A stretch of 64,000 nucleotides of DNA from JAPXRI01 sp033813635 (GTDB lineage: Bacteria; Bacillota; Clostridia; Oscillospirales; QAMX01). This document shows positions 26,578 through 34,576 of this stretch, piece by piece (within the stretch, counting starts at the first letter, position 1; every line of letters starts with the position of its first letter). Made by a program: the position numbers and the translations under genes. Below the pieces are notes generated by a model. It worked only from the letters and a program-made list of their open reading frames with translations. It was not told the DNA's origin and ran no database searches. Location of the stretch: assembly GCA_033813635.1 (NCBI GenBank), contig JAPXRI010000002.1:87026-151025 (forward strand). Direction: 5' to 3'.

Positions 26578-27321
26578 ATGGCTTCGTTTTGGCTGAAGAT
26601 CAAGTTGTTTTTTTACAGGATCAAGCTTTTTTTCTACAGAATAGGCGTTAAGCTCGGCCTTATATCCCCGGAATCGGTTTTCTATATCGGCGGCAGCGAG
26701 ACTCTGCCGCCGCCGTTGACGGCGGATGAGGAGACATACCTGCTTGAGAGGTTCTACGTCGATGGGAAGACGGTCCGGCGCGTGCTTATAGAGCGGAATC
26801 TACGGCTGGTAGTCTACATCGCAAAGAAGTTCGAAAACACCGGCATCAACATCGAGGATCTGATCTCCATCGGCACGATCGGACTGATTAAGGCGATCAA
26901 CACATTCCGCCCTGAGAAAAACATCAAGCTGGCGACATACGCGTCCCGGTGCATAGAAAACGAAATCCTGATGTACCTGCGAAAAAATGCGTCGAAGAAA
27001 AACGAGATGTCAATCGACGAACCGCTGAATATCGACTGGGACGGAAACGAGCTCCTGCTCTCGGACGTGTTATGCGGGGATGAGGACGAGACGATGCAGG
27101 AGCTTGAGGAAGAGGTCGATAAGAATCTGCTCTGCGCGGCGCTTGACAAACTCGGCGAGCGGGAAAAACTGATCATCTCTATGCGGTTCGGCCTCAACGG
27201 CGAGGAGGAGAGAACGCAAAAGGAGGTGGCGGATTTCCTAGGCATTTCACAGTCCTACATATCCCGCCTGGAAAAAAGGATTATTTTCAGACTGAAAAAA
27301 GAGATAACCAAAATGCTTTGA
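26578..27321 (+). CDS. sigE: Sporulation sigma factor E, pro-form
   Basis: This 247-residue sigma-70-family factor drives early mother-cell genes. Regions 2 (NLRLVVYIAKKFENTGI, DLISIGTIGLIKAI) and 4 (EREKLIISMRFGLNG, TQKEVADFLGISQSYISRLEK) are clear. The pro-sequence occupies about the first 35 residues, before YIGGSETLPPPL. It contains a tandem heptapeptide, IKLFFYR-IKLFFYR (residues 8-21), absent from the 27-residue Bacillus pro-sequence. SpoIIGA is encoded just upstream. Confidence 0.95.
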   Translation: MASFWLKIKLFFYRIKLFFYRIGVKLGLISPESVFYIGGSETLPPPLTADEETYLLERFYVDGKTVRRVLIERNLRLVVYIAKKFENTGINIEDLISIGTIGLIKAINTFRPEKNIKLATYASRCIENEILMYLRKNASKKNEMSIDEPLNIDWDGNELLLSDVLCGDEDETMQELEEEVDKNLLCAALDKLGEREKLIISMRFGLNGEEERTQKEVADFLGISQSYISRLEKRIIFRLKKEITKML

Positions 27322-27333
27322 AACTGAATGAGA

Positions 27334-27387
27334 CCTCTCCGTTCTGGAAACAATAGTCATGCAGACGATTTTTTCCGAACGGAGAGG
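27334..27387 (+). promoter_or_regulatory. Hairpin masking the sigG ribosome binding site
   Basis: CCTCTCCGTTC (27334-27344) is perfectly complementary to GAACGGAGAGG (27377-27387), and the second arm is the Shine-Dalgarno of sigG, 7 bases before its ATG. The 32-base loop is large but the 11-bp stem is GC-rich. The fold would limit sigG translation on read-through transcripts from the sigE operon. Confidence 0.65.
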
Positions 27388-27394
27388 CTTTCTA

Positions 27395-28165
27395 ATGAAT
27401 AATAAGGTTGTCATATGCGGGGTCAACACCTCGAAGCTCAAAGTTTTGAAAAACGACGAGATCAACCGCCTTCTCGAGCTGACGAAAAAGGGGGACAGGG
27501 AGGCGCGCGAGCGGCTCATATCCGGCAATCTGAGGCTCGTGCTGTCGGTGATACAGCGCTTCACAAACCGCGGCGAGGCGCCGGACGATTTGTTCCAGGT
27601 CGGCTGCATCGGCCTGATCAAGGCTATAGACAATTTCGACACGACTCTCGACGTCCGCTTTTCAACCTACGCCGTACCGATGATTATCGGTGAGCTCCGT
27701 AGATATCTGCGTGACAACAGCGTAATCCGCGTCAGCCGGTCGATGCGCGACACGGCATATAAGGCGCTTCAGCTCAGGGAAAAGCTGACAAACGAAAACA
27801 GGAAGGAGCCGACCGTCGACGAAATCGCGAAGCTGATGGATATGAAAAAAGAGGACGTGGTCTTCGCGCTGGACGCAATCAGTGATCCGGTCTCGCTGTT
27901 CGAACCGGTGTACTCGGACGGCAGCGATACGGTCTGCGTGATGGACCAGGTCAGCGACACGTCAAACACCGACGAAAACTGGCTCGAGCACATCGCGCTG
28001 AACCAGGCGATGGAAAAGCTCGGCGAGCGGGAGAAAAAGATCCTCGCGATGCGCTTTTTCGAGGGCAAAACGCAAAATGAGGTCTCCTCCGCCATCGGCA
28101 TCAGCCAAGCCCAGGTTTCAAGGCTCGAAAAAACAGCGCTCTCAAAGATAAAAAAAAACATATAG
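27395..28165 (+). CDS. sigG: Sporulation sigma factor G
   Basis: This 256-residue forespore sigma factor begins with the family's MNNKVVICGVNTSKL. It carries region 2 (NLRLVLSVIQRF, DDLFQVGCIGLIKAIDNFD), region 3 (RRYLRDNSVIRVSRSMRDTAYKAL, given as adjoining segments) and region 4 (TQNEVSSAIGISQAQVSRLEK). It directs late forespore transcription. ATG 27395 follows CGGAGAGG; the frame is open from 27359 but that ATG lies in the leader hairpin loop. Confidence 0.96.
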   Translation: MNNKVVICGVNTSKLKVLKNDEINRLLELTKKGDREARERLISGNLRLVLSVIQRFTNRGEAPDDLFQVGCIGLIKAIDNFDTTLDVRFSTYAVPMIIGELRRYLRDNSVIRVSRSMRDTAYKALQLREKLTNENRKEPTVDEIAKLMDMKKEDVVFALDAISDPVSLFEPVYSDGSDTVCVMDQVSDTSNTDENWLEHIALNQAMEKLGEREKKILAMRFFEGKTQNEVSSAIGISQAQVSRLEKTALSKIKKNI

Positions 28166-28186
28166 GCATATTTCGGATAAAAGTAA

Positions 28187-28226
28187 GCGGCGTCAAAATG
28201 ATTTTTCATTTTGGTGCCGCTTCTTT
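28187..28226 (+). terminator. Terminator of sigG
   Basis: An interrupted stem (GCGGC and CAAAATG with CATTTTG and GCCGC) is followed by TTCTTT. Confidence 0.8.
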
Positions 28227-28252
28227 ACAATAATGGATATTTATGATAAACT
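28224..28252 (+). promoter_or_regulatory. Promoter of the GNAT gene
   Basis: TTTACA (28224-28229), 17-base spacer, TAAACT (28247-28252), starting within the tail of the sigG terminator. Confidence 0.5.
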
Positions 28253-28306
28253 GTAGCAGGCCGCCGGAATGAATATAATATGTCCGGCGGGGAACGGAGA
28301 AGATTT

Positions 28307-29479
28307 ATGATTGAGATCAGCCGCGGCAACGCATCCCAGTTTGACGAGATTATCGACTTTATCGATTTTGTGTTTTCAAAGGCGAACAGTCCCCATGATT
28401 TTCCCACAATGTATCCCAACCTGTACCGCCGCACCGACGAGTCAATGGGCCATATGGTCAACCTCCGCGAGGACGGGGTCTTAAAGGCGTCCATTCTCTG
28501 CCACCCAAGAGTGTTGAATATCGGCGGCGAAAAGCTCAAGGTCTACGGGATCGGCTCGGTCGCGACCTATCCCCACGCGCTGGGCAGGGGTTTCATGTCG
28601 ACGCTGATGAAGTACATCGTGGAGGAGATGAAAAAGGAGGGCGTGCACCTGTCGAACCTCGGCGGGCGGCGTTCGAGATACAACCATTTCGGCTACGAGA
28701 TATCCGGCAACTGCTATGGCACGGAACTGTCGCTGGACGCGCTGCTTAAGGCGAATAAAGACATTGACACGGATAAATACGCGTTTAAAGCGCTGGCCTA
28801 CGAGGACAGTGATGAGGTCGAGGCCTGCAAGGCGATCTACGACAAAAAGCCCGTCCACTACGACTATGACTATGACGATTTTTATCTCCGCATGTACCGC
28901 GCCAACGGGACGACTCCCTACGCGGTCTACGAGGACGGTAAAATCATCGGCTATCTCTCGGTGAGCGCTCCGGAGCAGTCGAGGGATGTCAAGGAGATCT
29001 GCCTGGCCGACGACAGAAACACCTGCGACGTGTTGTTCTCATTCATGCTTTCACATAAAACCGGGCTGAGATTCCGTACATACGAGTCCCAGCTGCCGTA
29101 CCTGAGGCCGTTTTTCGATCTGTCAGGCGAGGTTATACGCTACGGAAACGGCATGTGGAACGTTCTCCGCTATAAGGACGTCATCCGCGCGTTCGCCAGG
29201 CGAAAAACGGAGTACGCGGCGCTTGAGCCGGGCAGGCTTGTTTTTGACGTTGAAAGCGAGGGCAGATTCGCCGTCACGATCGGGGAGGACGGCTCGGTGG
29301 ACGTTTCCGACACGGACGAAAACGCTGACTTTACGTTTAATGGCTTAAGCGCGACAAGAGCGTTCTTCGGCCCGAATCCGGAGGTTATTTTCGGGATCGG
29401 GAACGAACGGAGAATAAACACGCTGCTCAAGAGCTGGTTCCCGCTGCCGCTGACCTGGCTGTCGACAGAATCGGTTTGA
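28307..29479 (+). CDS. GNAT acetyltransferase with C-terminal sterol-carrier-like domain (Eis type)
   Basis: This 390-residue protein pairs an N-terminal GNAT domain (about 1-145) with a second GNAT-like region and a C-terminal SCP2-like domain (about 290-390, VSDTDENADFTFNGLSATRAFFG). The acetyl-CoA site is in VATYPHALGRGFMSTLM. This is the architecture of Eis-like N-acetyltransferases. The acceptor substrate is unknown. I start at ATG 28307 after GGAGAAG; an ATG at 28280 lies within the ribosome-binding-site region. Confidence 0.82.
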   Translation: MIEISRGNASQFDEIIDFIDFVFSKANSPHDFPTMYPNLYRRTDESMGHMVNLREDGVLKASILCHPRVLNIGGEKLKVYGIGSVATYPHALGRGFMSTLMKYIVEEMKKEGVHLSNLGGRRSRYNHFGYEISGNCYGTELSLDALLKANKDIDTDKYAFKALAYEDSDEVEACKAIYDKKPVHYDYDYDDFYLRMYRANGTTPYAVYEDGKIIGYLSVSAPEQSRDVKEICLADDRNTCDVLFSFMLSHKTGLRFRTYESQLPYLRPFFDLSGEVIRYGNGMWNVLRYKDVIRAFARRKTEYAALEPGRLVFDVESEGRFAVTIGEDGSVDVSDTDENADFTFNGLSATRAFFGPNPEVIFGIGNERRINTLLKSWFPLPLTWLSTESV

Positions 29480-29490
29480 TTATTAAACGA

Positions 29491-29545
29491 GGGTGCCGCA
29501 AAGCCCTGTCAAAGGCTTGGGCGGCACCCATATATATATATATTT
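29491..29545 (+). terminator. Terminator after the GNAT gene
   Basis: GGGTGCCGC (29491-29499) pairs with GCGGCACCC (29521-29529), with an inner AAGCC/GGCTT pairing. The tail is an alternating AT tract ending in TTT rather than a pure T run. Confidence 0.65.
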
Positions 29546-29592
29546 ATTTAGGCTATCTGACAAAAGCGCGAAGCGAAAGGGGTATCGGAAAA

Positions 29593-30966
29593 TTGGAGAA
29601 CGGAAGCTTGAGGATTACGCGGCTTGAGCCGGGGGACCAGACCGTCAAAATCGATTTTTGTGCGGGCGAGGAGTTGAAAAACTCCGTATTTAAAATTTAT
29701 TACCGTCAGATCGGCAAAAGGGCGAAGCCGAAAAAGGTGCGCGTGCCGTCGGGTGAAAGCGCGGTCCGGCTGACCGGGCTTCTGAACCATACGGACTACG
29801 CGGCCTATGTCTCCGCGGAAAACGAAAACGGGGAGGAGACGGCGCGGTCCGGAGAGCGGCTTTTCCGTTGCGGATTCGTGCCGGGCAGGGTGGTCGCCTA
29901 TCTGCACCCGGACGACTACACCTTTGCCTCGTCGGGCCGTTCGACCTGCAGTCCGTCGATTGCGCGCGCTCCGGACGGCGCGCTGATTGTCTCGCACGAT
30001 ATATACTGGGGCCGCTGCGGGCAGAACATCACGCATATTTACCGCTCTGAGGACAACGGCGAGAGCTGGAGATTTTTAAGCGGGATTACGCCCTGCTTCT
30101 GGGGCAGCCTTTTTACCCATAGGGGCGCTCTTTATATCCTCGGCACTTCGACCGAGTACGGAGCGCTGTTGCTGTACCGTTCAGCCGACTGCGGAAGAAC
30201 CTGGGGACCGCCGACGGAGATCCTGCCGACAGGCTCAAGTGAAAAAGGTGGCCCGCACAAGGCGCCGATGGCGGTGGTCGAACACGGCGGAAGGCTCTGG
30301 ACCGGGATAGAGTTCGGCTCATGGACGACCGGCATGCACATGCCGGGCGCAGTCTCGGCCAACGTCGACAGCGACCTGACGGACGCGAAAAGCTGGGTCT
30401 GCACCGGCTTTCTCCCGTATGACGAGACGAGGCCGGGCGTCGTCAAAGGCTTTCCGCGGGGCGGCACCATCGAGGGGAACATCGTGACCGGACCGGACGG
30501 CGGGCTTTACGACGTGCTGCGCTATTCAACCGTCGGCTGCGAGCCGAGCTACGGCAGGGCGTATGTGACGAAAATCGACCCGTCGCGCCCGGACAAAACG
30601 CCGGAATTTTCAAAGGTAATCGATTTTCCCGGTAATCTGTCCAAGTTCTTTATCCAGCGTGATGAAAAGACCGGAGCGTACTTCGCGCTTTCGAACCGCG
30701 TGACGACGGGCGTGTTAAGCCAGAGGAACATCCTCTCTCTCTCCCGCTCGGACGACCTCGAGCACTGGACCCTCTGCCGCGATATCCTGAACTACGCCGA
30801 CAACTGCTTTGGCGAGGACGAAAAAAAGGTCGGCTTCCAGTACCCGAGCTTCATTTTCGACGGGGACGACATTCTCGCGGTCTCCCGCACCGCGCTGAAC
30901 AACGCCTATAACTTCCATAACGCAAATTACATCACCTTCCACAGAATAAGAAATTTCAGAGTGTGA
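29593..30966 (+). CDS. BNR/Asp-box (sialidase-like beta-propeller) protein with N-terminal FN3-like domain
   Basis: This about 457-residue protein starts with a fibronectin-III-like sandwich (residues 1-95), followed by a six-bladed propeller with Asp boxes SEDNGESW and SADCGRTWG. These mark the sialidase superfamily. Without the full Arg triad in view I cannot claim sialidase activity, and no signal peptide is seen. I choose TTG 29593, 10 bases after GAAAGGGG, because the longer frame from 29476 runs through the preceding terminator. The FAD oxidoreductase gene follows by 17 bases. Confidence 0.75.
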   Translation: MENGSLRITRLEPGDQTVKIDFCAGEELKNSVFKIYYRQIGKRAKPKKVRVPSGESAVRLTGLLNHTDYAAYVSAENENGEETARSGERLFRCGFVPGRVVAYLHPDDYTFASSGRSTCSPSIARAPDGALIVSHDIYWGRCGQNITHIYRSEDNGESWRFLSGITPCFWGSLFTHRGALYILGTSTEYGALLLYRSADCGRTWGPPTEILPTGSSEKGGPHKAPMAVVEHGGRLWTGIEFGSWTTGMHMPGAVSANVDSDLTDAKSWVCTGFLPYDETRPGVVKGFPRGGTIEGNIVTGPDGGLYDVLRYSTVGCEPSYGRAYVTKIDPSRPDKTPEFSKVIDFPGNLSKFFIQRDEKTGAYFALSNRVTTGVLSQRNILSLSRSDDLEHWTLCRDILNYADNCFGEDEKKVGFQYPSFIFDGDDILAVSRTALNNAYNFHNANYITFHRIRNFRV

Positions 30967-30983
30967 GAGGAGAAGGGGCAGAC

Positions 30984-32267
30984 ATGGAAACCGTCAGCTA
31001 CAGAAAAGAAGTCAACGTAAGATACGTTGCGGACGTCGCCGTGTTCGGTTCGGGCATGGCCGGCGTTTCCGCCGCGATTGCCGCGGCGATGCGGGGCGCG
31101 AGCGTGATTCTGGTCGAGCGCTTCGGCATACCCGGGGGCAACAGCACCACCGGCGGCGTGGCGTCGTTCTGCGGCAATACGGTCGGCCAGGGGCGGGTGT
31201 TCGATATGATCGTGGAGGGGCTTGAGGCCTTCGGAGCTATCAAGCCCCTTGATCCGGAGAGGTCCTCGCGGGTCTTCAACCACGAATTCCTCGCGGTGGT
31301 CCTGATGGAGCTTATACTAAAGCAAAACGTCAGGCTGTTGCTGCACACCCGTTTTGTCGACACGATTTGCGAAGACGGACATATAACCGAATGCCTGGTC
31401 TGCGGCAGCTCGGGCCTCGAGGCGGTCAGAGCGAAGCGCTATATCGACTGCACGGGTGAGGGGAGCCTTGCCCGGCAGGCGGGGTTTTCAGTTATGAAGG
31501 GAGACGAGCGCGGGTACAGCCTGCCGATGTCGCTGATGTACTTTATCCGGCATACCAACGAACCGGTCTGCGAGATCCCGGAGGGCTGGTTCCCGAAAAT
31601 AAGCTCAGAAGAGGAGCTGCCGATGACCAGCGTATGGCCGAACGGCCCGGGGGAAAACGCGATAAAGATTAAAGTCCCGATGTTCGATTCTACGGACACT
31701 GAGTCGCTTACGACGGCGGAGATCGCGGGCAGGCGGAAGATGATGTCGGTGATGGATTACCACCAGCGGGTCGCGAAGAAAAACTGGCTTTTCGACCACT
31801 GCTCGCCGATGATCGGTATCCGCGAGGGCTGCAGGATCAGGGGCGATTACGTTTTGACGGTGGACGACCTGCGCGCCGGCGCGAGCTTTGACGACGCGGT
31901 CGCTATCGGGACGTTCTATCTGGACGGGCATAAGCCGGACGACGATAAGCGGACCTATATTCTGCCGAAGGATTCGCTGCGGGTTCCGCCCTACGACATC
32001 CCGCTCCGCTCGCTGATTGCCCGTGACGGGGATAATCTTCTGATGGCGGGGCGGTGTCTGTCGGCGGACCAGCTTGCCCTGTCCTCGGCGAGGGTGACGA
32101 CTACCTGTGCGATGACCGGGCAGGCCGCGGGCATATGCGCGGCGCTGTCCCTTGAGAAAAACACCGATATCCGCGGGGTGAGTGCCGCCGAGGTACGGAA
32201 TATTATGGCGCAAAACGGCGCGATTCTGGATAAAAACAAGGTAAAAGAGGTATATCGCGCGTGGTGA
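30984..32267 (+). CDS. FAD-dependent oxidoreductase (FAD_oxidored family)
   Basis: This about 427-residue flavoprotein has an N-terminal Rossmann motif, VFGSGMAGVSAAIAAAMRG, with an acidic residue ending the second strand (VILVERF). GIPGGNSTTGGVASFCGN follows, then YIDCTGEGSLARQAG and a C-terminal FAD segment, LLMAGRCLSADQLALSSARV. This family occurs beside carbohydrate genes in many bacteria; the substrates are mostly unknown. ATG 30984 follows AAGGGG. It forms an operon with the propeller protein. Confidence 0.82.
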   Translation: METVSYRKEVNVRYVADVAVFGSGMAGVSAAIAAAMRGASVILVERFGIPGGNSTTGGVASFCGNTVGQGRVFDMIVEGLEAFGAIKPLDPERSSRVFNHEFLAVVLMELILKQNVRLLLHTRFVDTICEDGHITECLVCGSSGLEAVRAKRYIDCTGEGSLARQAGFSVMKGDERGYSLPMSLMYFIRHTNEPVCEIPEGWFPKISSEEELPMTSVWPNGPGENAIKIKVPMFDSTDTESLTTAEIAGRRKMMSVMDYHQRVAKKNWLFDHCSPMIGIREGCRIRGDYVLTVDDLRAGASFDDAVAIGTFYLDGHKPDDDKRTYILPKDSLRVPPYDIPLRSLIARDGDNLLMAGRCLSADQLALSSARVTTTCAMTGQAAGICAALSLEKNTDIRGVSAAEVRNIMAQNGAILDKNKVKEVYRAW

Positions 32268-32310
32268 AAGGGTCTCGTTCGGGTATAGGCGAGCATATGT
32301 TATAAACGAG

Positions 32311-32354
32311 ACAAAAGAATAAAAAAGCGGCGGGGCCTTAAAGAGCCCCGCCGC
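32311..32354 (-). terminator. Terminator of lgt paralog 2
   Basis: A 10-bp perfect stem (32327-32336 with 32345-32354) is followed on the - strand by a T-rich tract (32326-32311). Confidence 0.85.
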
Positions 32355-32362
32355 GAACTGCT

Positions 32363-33127
32363 TTACAGCTTATATTTTTCTCCGAGCTTTGGCAGCTTAT
32401 CACAGAAAAACAACGCCAGTCCGGCGATGAAGATAAAAATCGCGATAAACTGCGAGGTTGACAGGAAGCCGATAAAGCCGCGGTCGTCGTTTCTGAAGAA
32501 CTCGATAATGAACCGGCCGACGCTGTACAACAGCATATACAGAGCGCCGACCTTACCGCGGCGGCGTTCCTTTCTCGCGTAGAGGAACAAAAGCGCGGCA
32601 AACAGAAAGTTCCCCGCGCTGGAGATCAGCTGGGTAGGAATAAGCTTGACGCCGTTGGGTGCGATATCGGAACGGGTGAACGCGATGCCGATCCAGGAAT
32701 CCGTGGGCTTGCCGTAGCAGCAGCCGGCGAGAAAGCAGCCTATCCTGCCGAAGCCCTGGGCAACGGAGATCGAGGGCGCGGCGAGATCGAAATAAGCCAG
32801 AAAACTCACTTTTTTTATTTTTGAGTAGACAATCGCGGCGGCGATTCCGCCTATCAGCCCGCCGTAGACAACAAAGCCGCTTCCGGAGAGGATGCTCCAT
32901 GGATTTGCGAGAAACTCCTTCAATTCGACGATGCAGTAGAGAAGCTTAGCGCAGACATAGCCGATAATAACCGCGGCGATGCCGAGGCTGAGCAGCGTAT
33001 CCGAGCTAAGATTGTATTTTTTCGCTCTGACGCCGGCCGCCCAGAAAGCGACGAGGACGCCGATTGCCGTCATCACCCCATAGCCGTGTATCGTCAGCGG
33101 ACCTATGGAAAACAAGTCGTTATACAT
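32363..33127 (-). CDS. Lgt-family protein (paralog 2)
   Basis: This 254-residue membrane protein with about seven helices is of the prolipoprotein diacylglyceryl transferase family. It shows IHGYGVMTAIGVLVAF, GFVVYGGLIGGI and the signature region GRIGCFLAGCCYG, where the usual Asn and Glu positions hold Cys. The C-terminal VGRFIIEFFRNDDRG matches the family's conserved Arg-Glu segment. It has its own promoter at 33214-33186 and terminator. Whether it acts on lipoproteins is uncertain. Confidence 0.8.
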   Translation of the reverse strand: MYNDLFSIGPLTIHGYGVMTAIGVLVAFWAAGVRAKKYNLSSDTLLSLGIAAVIIGYVCAKLLYCIVELKEFLANPWSILSGSGFVVYGGLIGGIAAAIVYSKIKKVSFLAYFDLAAPSISVAQGFGRIGCFLAGCCYGKPTDSWIGIAFTRSDIAPNGVKLIPTQLISSAGNFLFAALLFLYARKERRRGKVGALYMLLYSVGRFIIEFFRNDDRGFIGFLSTSQFIAIFIFIAGLALFFCDKLPKLGEKYKL

Positions 33128-33185
33128 ACAAAACCCCCACCGGCTAAAAAGTCATCTCCGTCTTTATCGATTTAAGCCTGTTTCT

Positions 33186-33214
33186 ATTATAGCAAATCGC
33201 CGGGGAATAAACAA
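33186..33214 (-). promoter_or_regulatory. Promoter of lgt paralog 2
   Basis: TTGTTT (33214-33209), 17-base spacer, TATAAT (33191-33186), immediately after the GH172 hairpin. Confidence 0.6.
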
Positions 33215-33216
33215 GG

Positions 33217-33241
33217 CTCCGGGATATTTTGGATCCCGGAG
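33217..33241 (-). terminator. Hairpin ending the GH27-GH172 operon
   Basis: CTCCGGGAT/ATCCCGGAG (33217-33225, 33233-33241) lies 17 bases after the GH172 stop; the T tract is weak. Confidence 0.55.
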
Positions 33242-33257
33242 CGGTGGCTTTACTCGG

Positions 33258-34346
33258 TTATATGCATTCCCAGTCGTCCCGGGGGGCCGTTGCCGGGAAG
33301 GGGGCGTGCGGCTCGGTCTGGTACCAGTAGGCGACCGAGCAGACATCGTCCTTAAGCGGCAGGAAGCGGCCCTCGCTGCGCCAGCCGAGGACCTGAATGG
33401 TTACCCTCAGATCCTGATTGAAACGTATCGGGTCCAGGATATGGAAGCGGTAGAGCGCGTGGCGGTTGCCGACGGAATTGATGTTCCGTCCGGCGAGGAC
33501 GTTTCCGGTGTCCTGAAAGCCTAAAAACGGCGCGGAGTAGTTGTCGCCAAAGCCCCATGCGCCGCCGAAATAGTCCTCCGTGCCGGTGCCCACATAGGAG
33601 GCGAAATTCTTGTCGCCGTCTATGTACATTTTGACCTCCCCTTCGCCCCACCAGCCCTCGGTGTTCTGCTGCCAGCCGATCGCCGTGCCGACATAATGAC
33701 CTTTGCCCTTTATGCCGTCGACGATGACGTAGTCGTCCCCGGTGGTCGGGTTCTGGCGCCTGAAGCGCGCGTGGAAATACGCCTCGTCGGGCGCGACGGC
33801 GTTTTCATCGACGCTGATGGCGTAAAAGAGGCCCACGTCGTGCTCAGGGTTCCGGTTCTCAACCGTGATTTTCGCGGACTTGCGGAACGGCATCGGAAAA
33901 TAGCAGTTGCAGCCCCGGGTCGGGTTGACGTTGATCGGGATCGACGCGATTTTCAGCGTCTTGCAGAACGGAAGACAGAAAAAGTCCCCGATCGGGCACT
34001 CGACGCTGGGGAACTCCTCGCCGTCCCAATACATGCGCAGGATGATGTCTCGGAAATAGCGGTCGTCCATCGTGATCCAGATATGCGTGATCCGGCCGGA
34101 CATTTGGAGATCGAGAATCGGCGTGACGGAGCTTTTTCGCAGCGCGATGCAAGGGCGGACCTTCCAGCCCTGCCCCAGCTCGCGGGCCGCCCGGGCATCG
34201 GAATCCGCGTTCTGGCCGATGCGCGCGACGTCTTCCTGGAGCTCGCCGATGCGGGCCATGCCGCCGGCGCCCTTTTTTCCGTACACGTTTTCCGCGGTAA
34301 TCAGGTGTGTAATGCCGTTGGTCAGCTTGGATACGTTGGAAAGCAT
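33258..34346 (-). CDS. DUF2961/GH172-like glycoside hydrolase
   Basis: This 362-residue protein has the DUF2961 fold. It shows RPCIALRKSSVTPILDL, GRITHIWITMDDRYFRDIILR, NCYFPMPFRKSAKITVENR (given as separate conserved stretches), YVGTAIGWQQNTEGWWGEGE and GTEDYFGGAWGF, where the family's acidic residues lie. Characterised GH172 members act on difructose anhydrides or on arabinofuran. No signal peptide is present, so it acts in the cytoplasm on imported oligosaccharides. GGGAGGAG precedes the ATG. Third gene of the alpha-galactosidase operon. Confidence 0.85.
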   Translation of the reverse strand: MLSNVSKLTNGITHLITAENVYGKKGAGGMARIGELQEDVARIGQNADSDARAARELGQGWKVRPCIALRKSSVTPILDLQMSGRITHIWITMDDRYFRDIILRMYWDGEEFPSVECPIGDFFCLPFCKTLKIASIPINVNPTRGCNCYFPMPFRKSAKITVENRNPEHDVGLFYAISVDENAVAPDEAYFHARFRRQNPTTGDDYVIVDGIKGKGHYVGTAIGWQQNTEGWWGEGEVKMYIDGDKNFASYVGTGTEDYFGGAWGFGDNYSAPFLGFQDTGNVLAGRNINSVGNRHALYRFHILDPIRFNQDLRVTIQVLGWRSEGRFLPLKDDVCSVAYWYQTEPHAPFPATAPRDDWECI

Positions 34347-34365
34347 GGTTTCTCCTCCCGATATA

Positions 34366-34572
34366 TTAGTTTTTTTGCGTGAAAAGCGTACAGCCCATTG
34401 CCCTGAAATGCTCGATCTTTTCGTCTATGCGCTTTTCGCTGCAGCGAAAATACGCGGCGAGACAGGTTTTGCACAGCATTTTGTTGTCGGCCGCTCCCCG
34501 GTTGACAAGGCGTTTGTATATTGCGGTCTCGTCGCCGGTCAGCGGCCGGCCGCATTTGACGCATTTGGGCAT
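34366..34572 (-). CDS. Small double-CxxC zinc-ribbon-like protein
   Basis: This 68-residue protein has CVKCG at residue 4 and CKTC at about 34, a likely zinc knuckle, and a charged helical C-terminus. It begins 4 bases after the alpha-galactosidase stop, which suggests translational coupling, and it precedes GH172. No function can be assigned. Confidence 0.65.
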   Translation of the reverse strand: MPKCVKCGRPLTGDETAIYKRLVNRGAADNKMLCKTCLAAYFRCSEKRIDEKIEHFRAMGCTLFTQKN

Positions 34573-34576
34573 TGCG

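Noticed and set aside
29530..29546. Alternating AT tract as a microsatellite of interest
   Set aside because: Short, and explained as the tail of the GNAT terminator.
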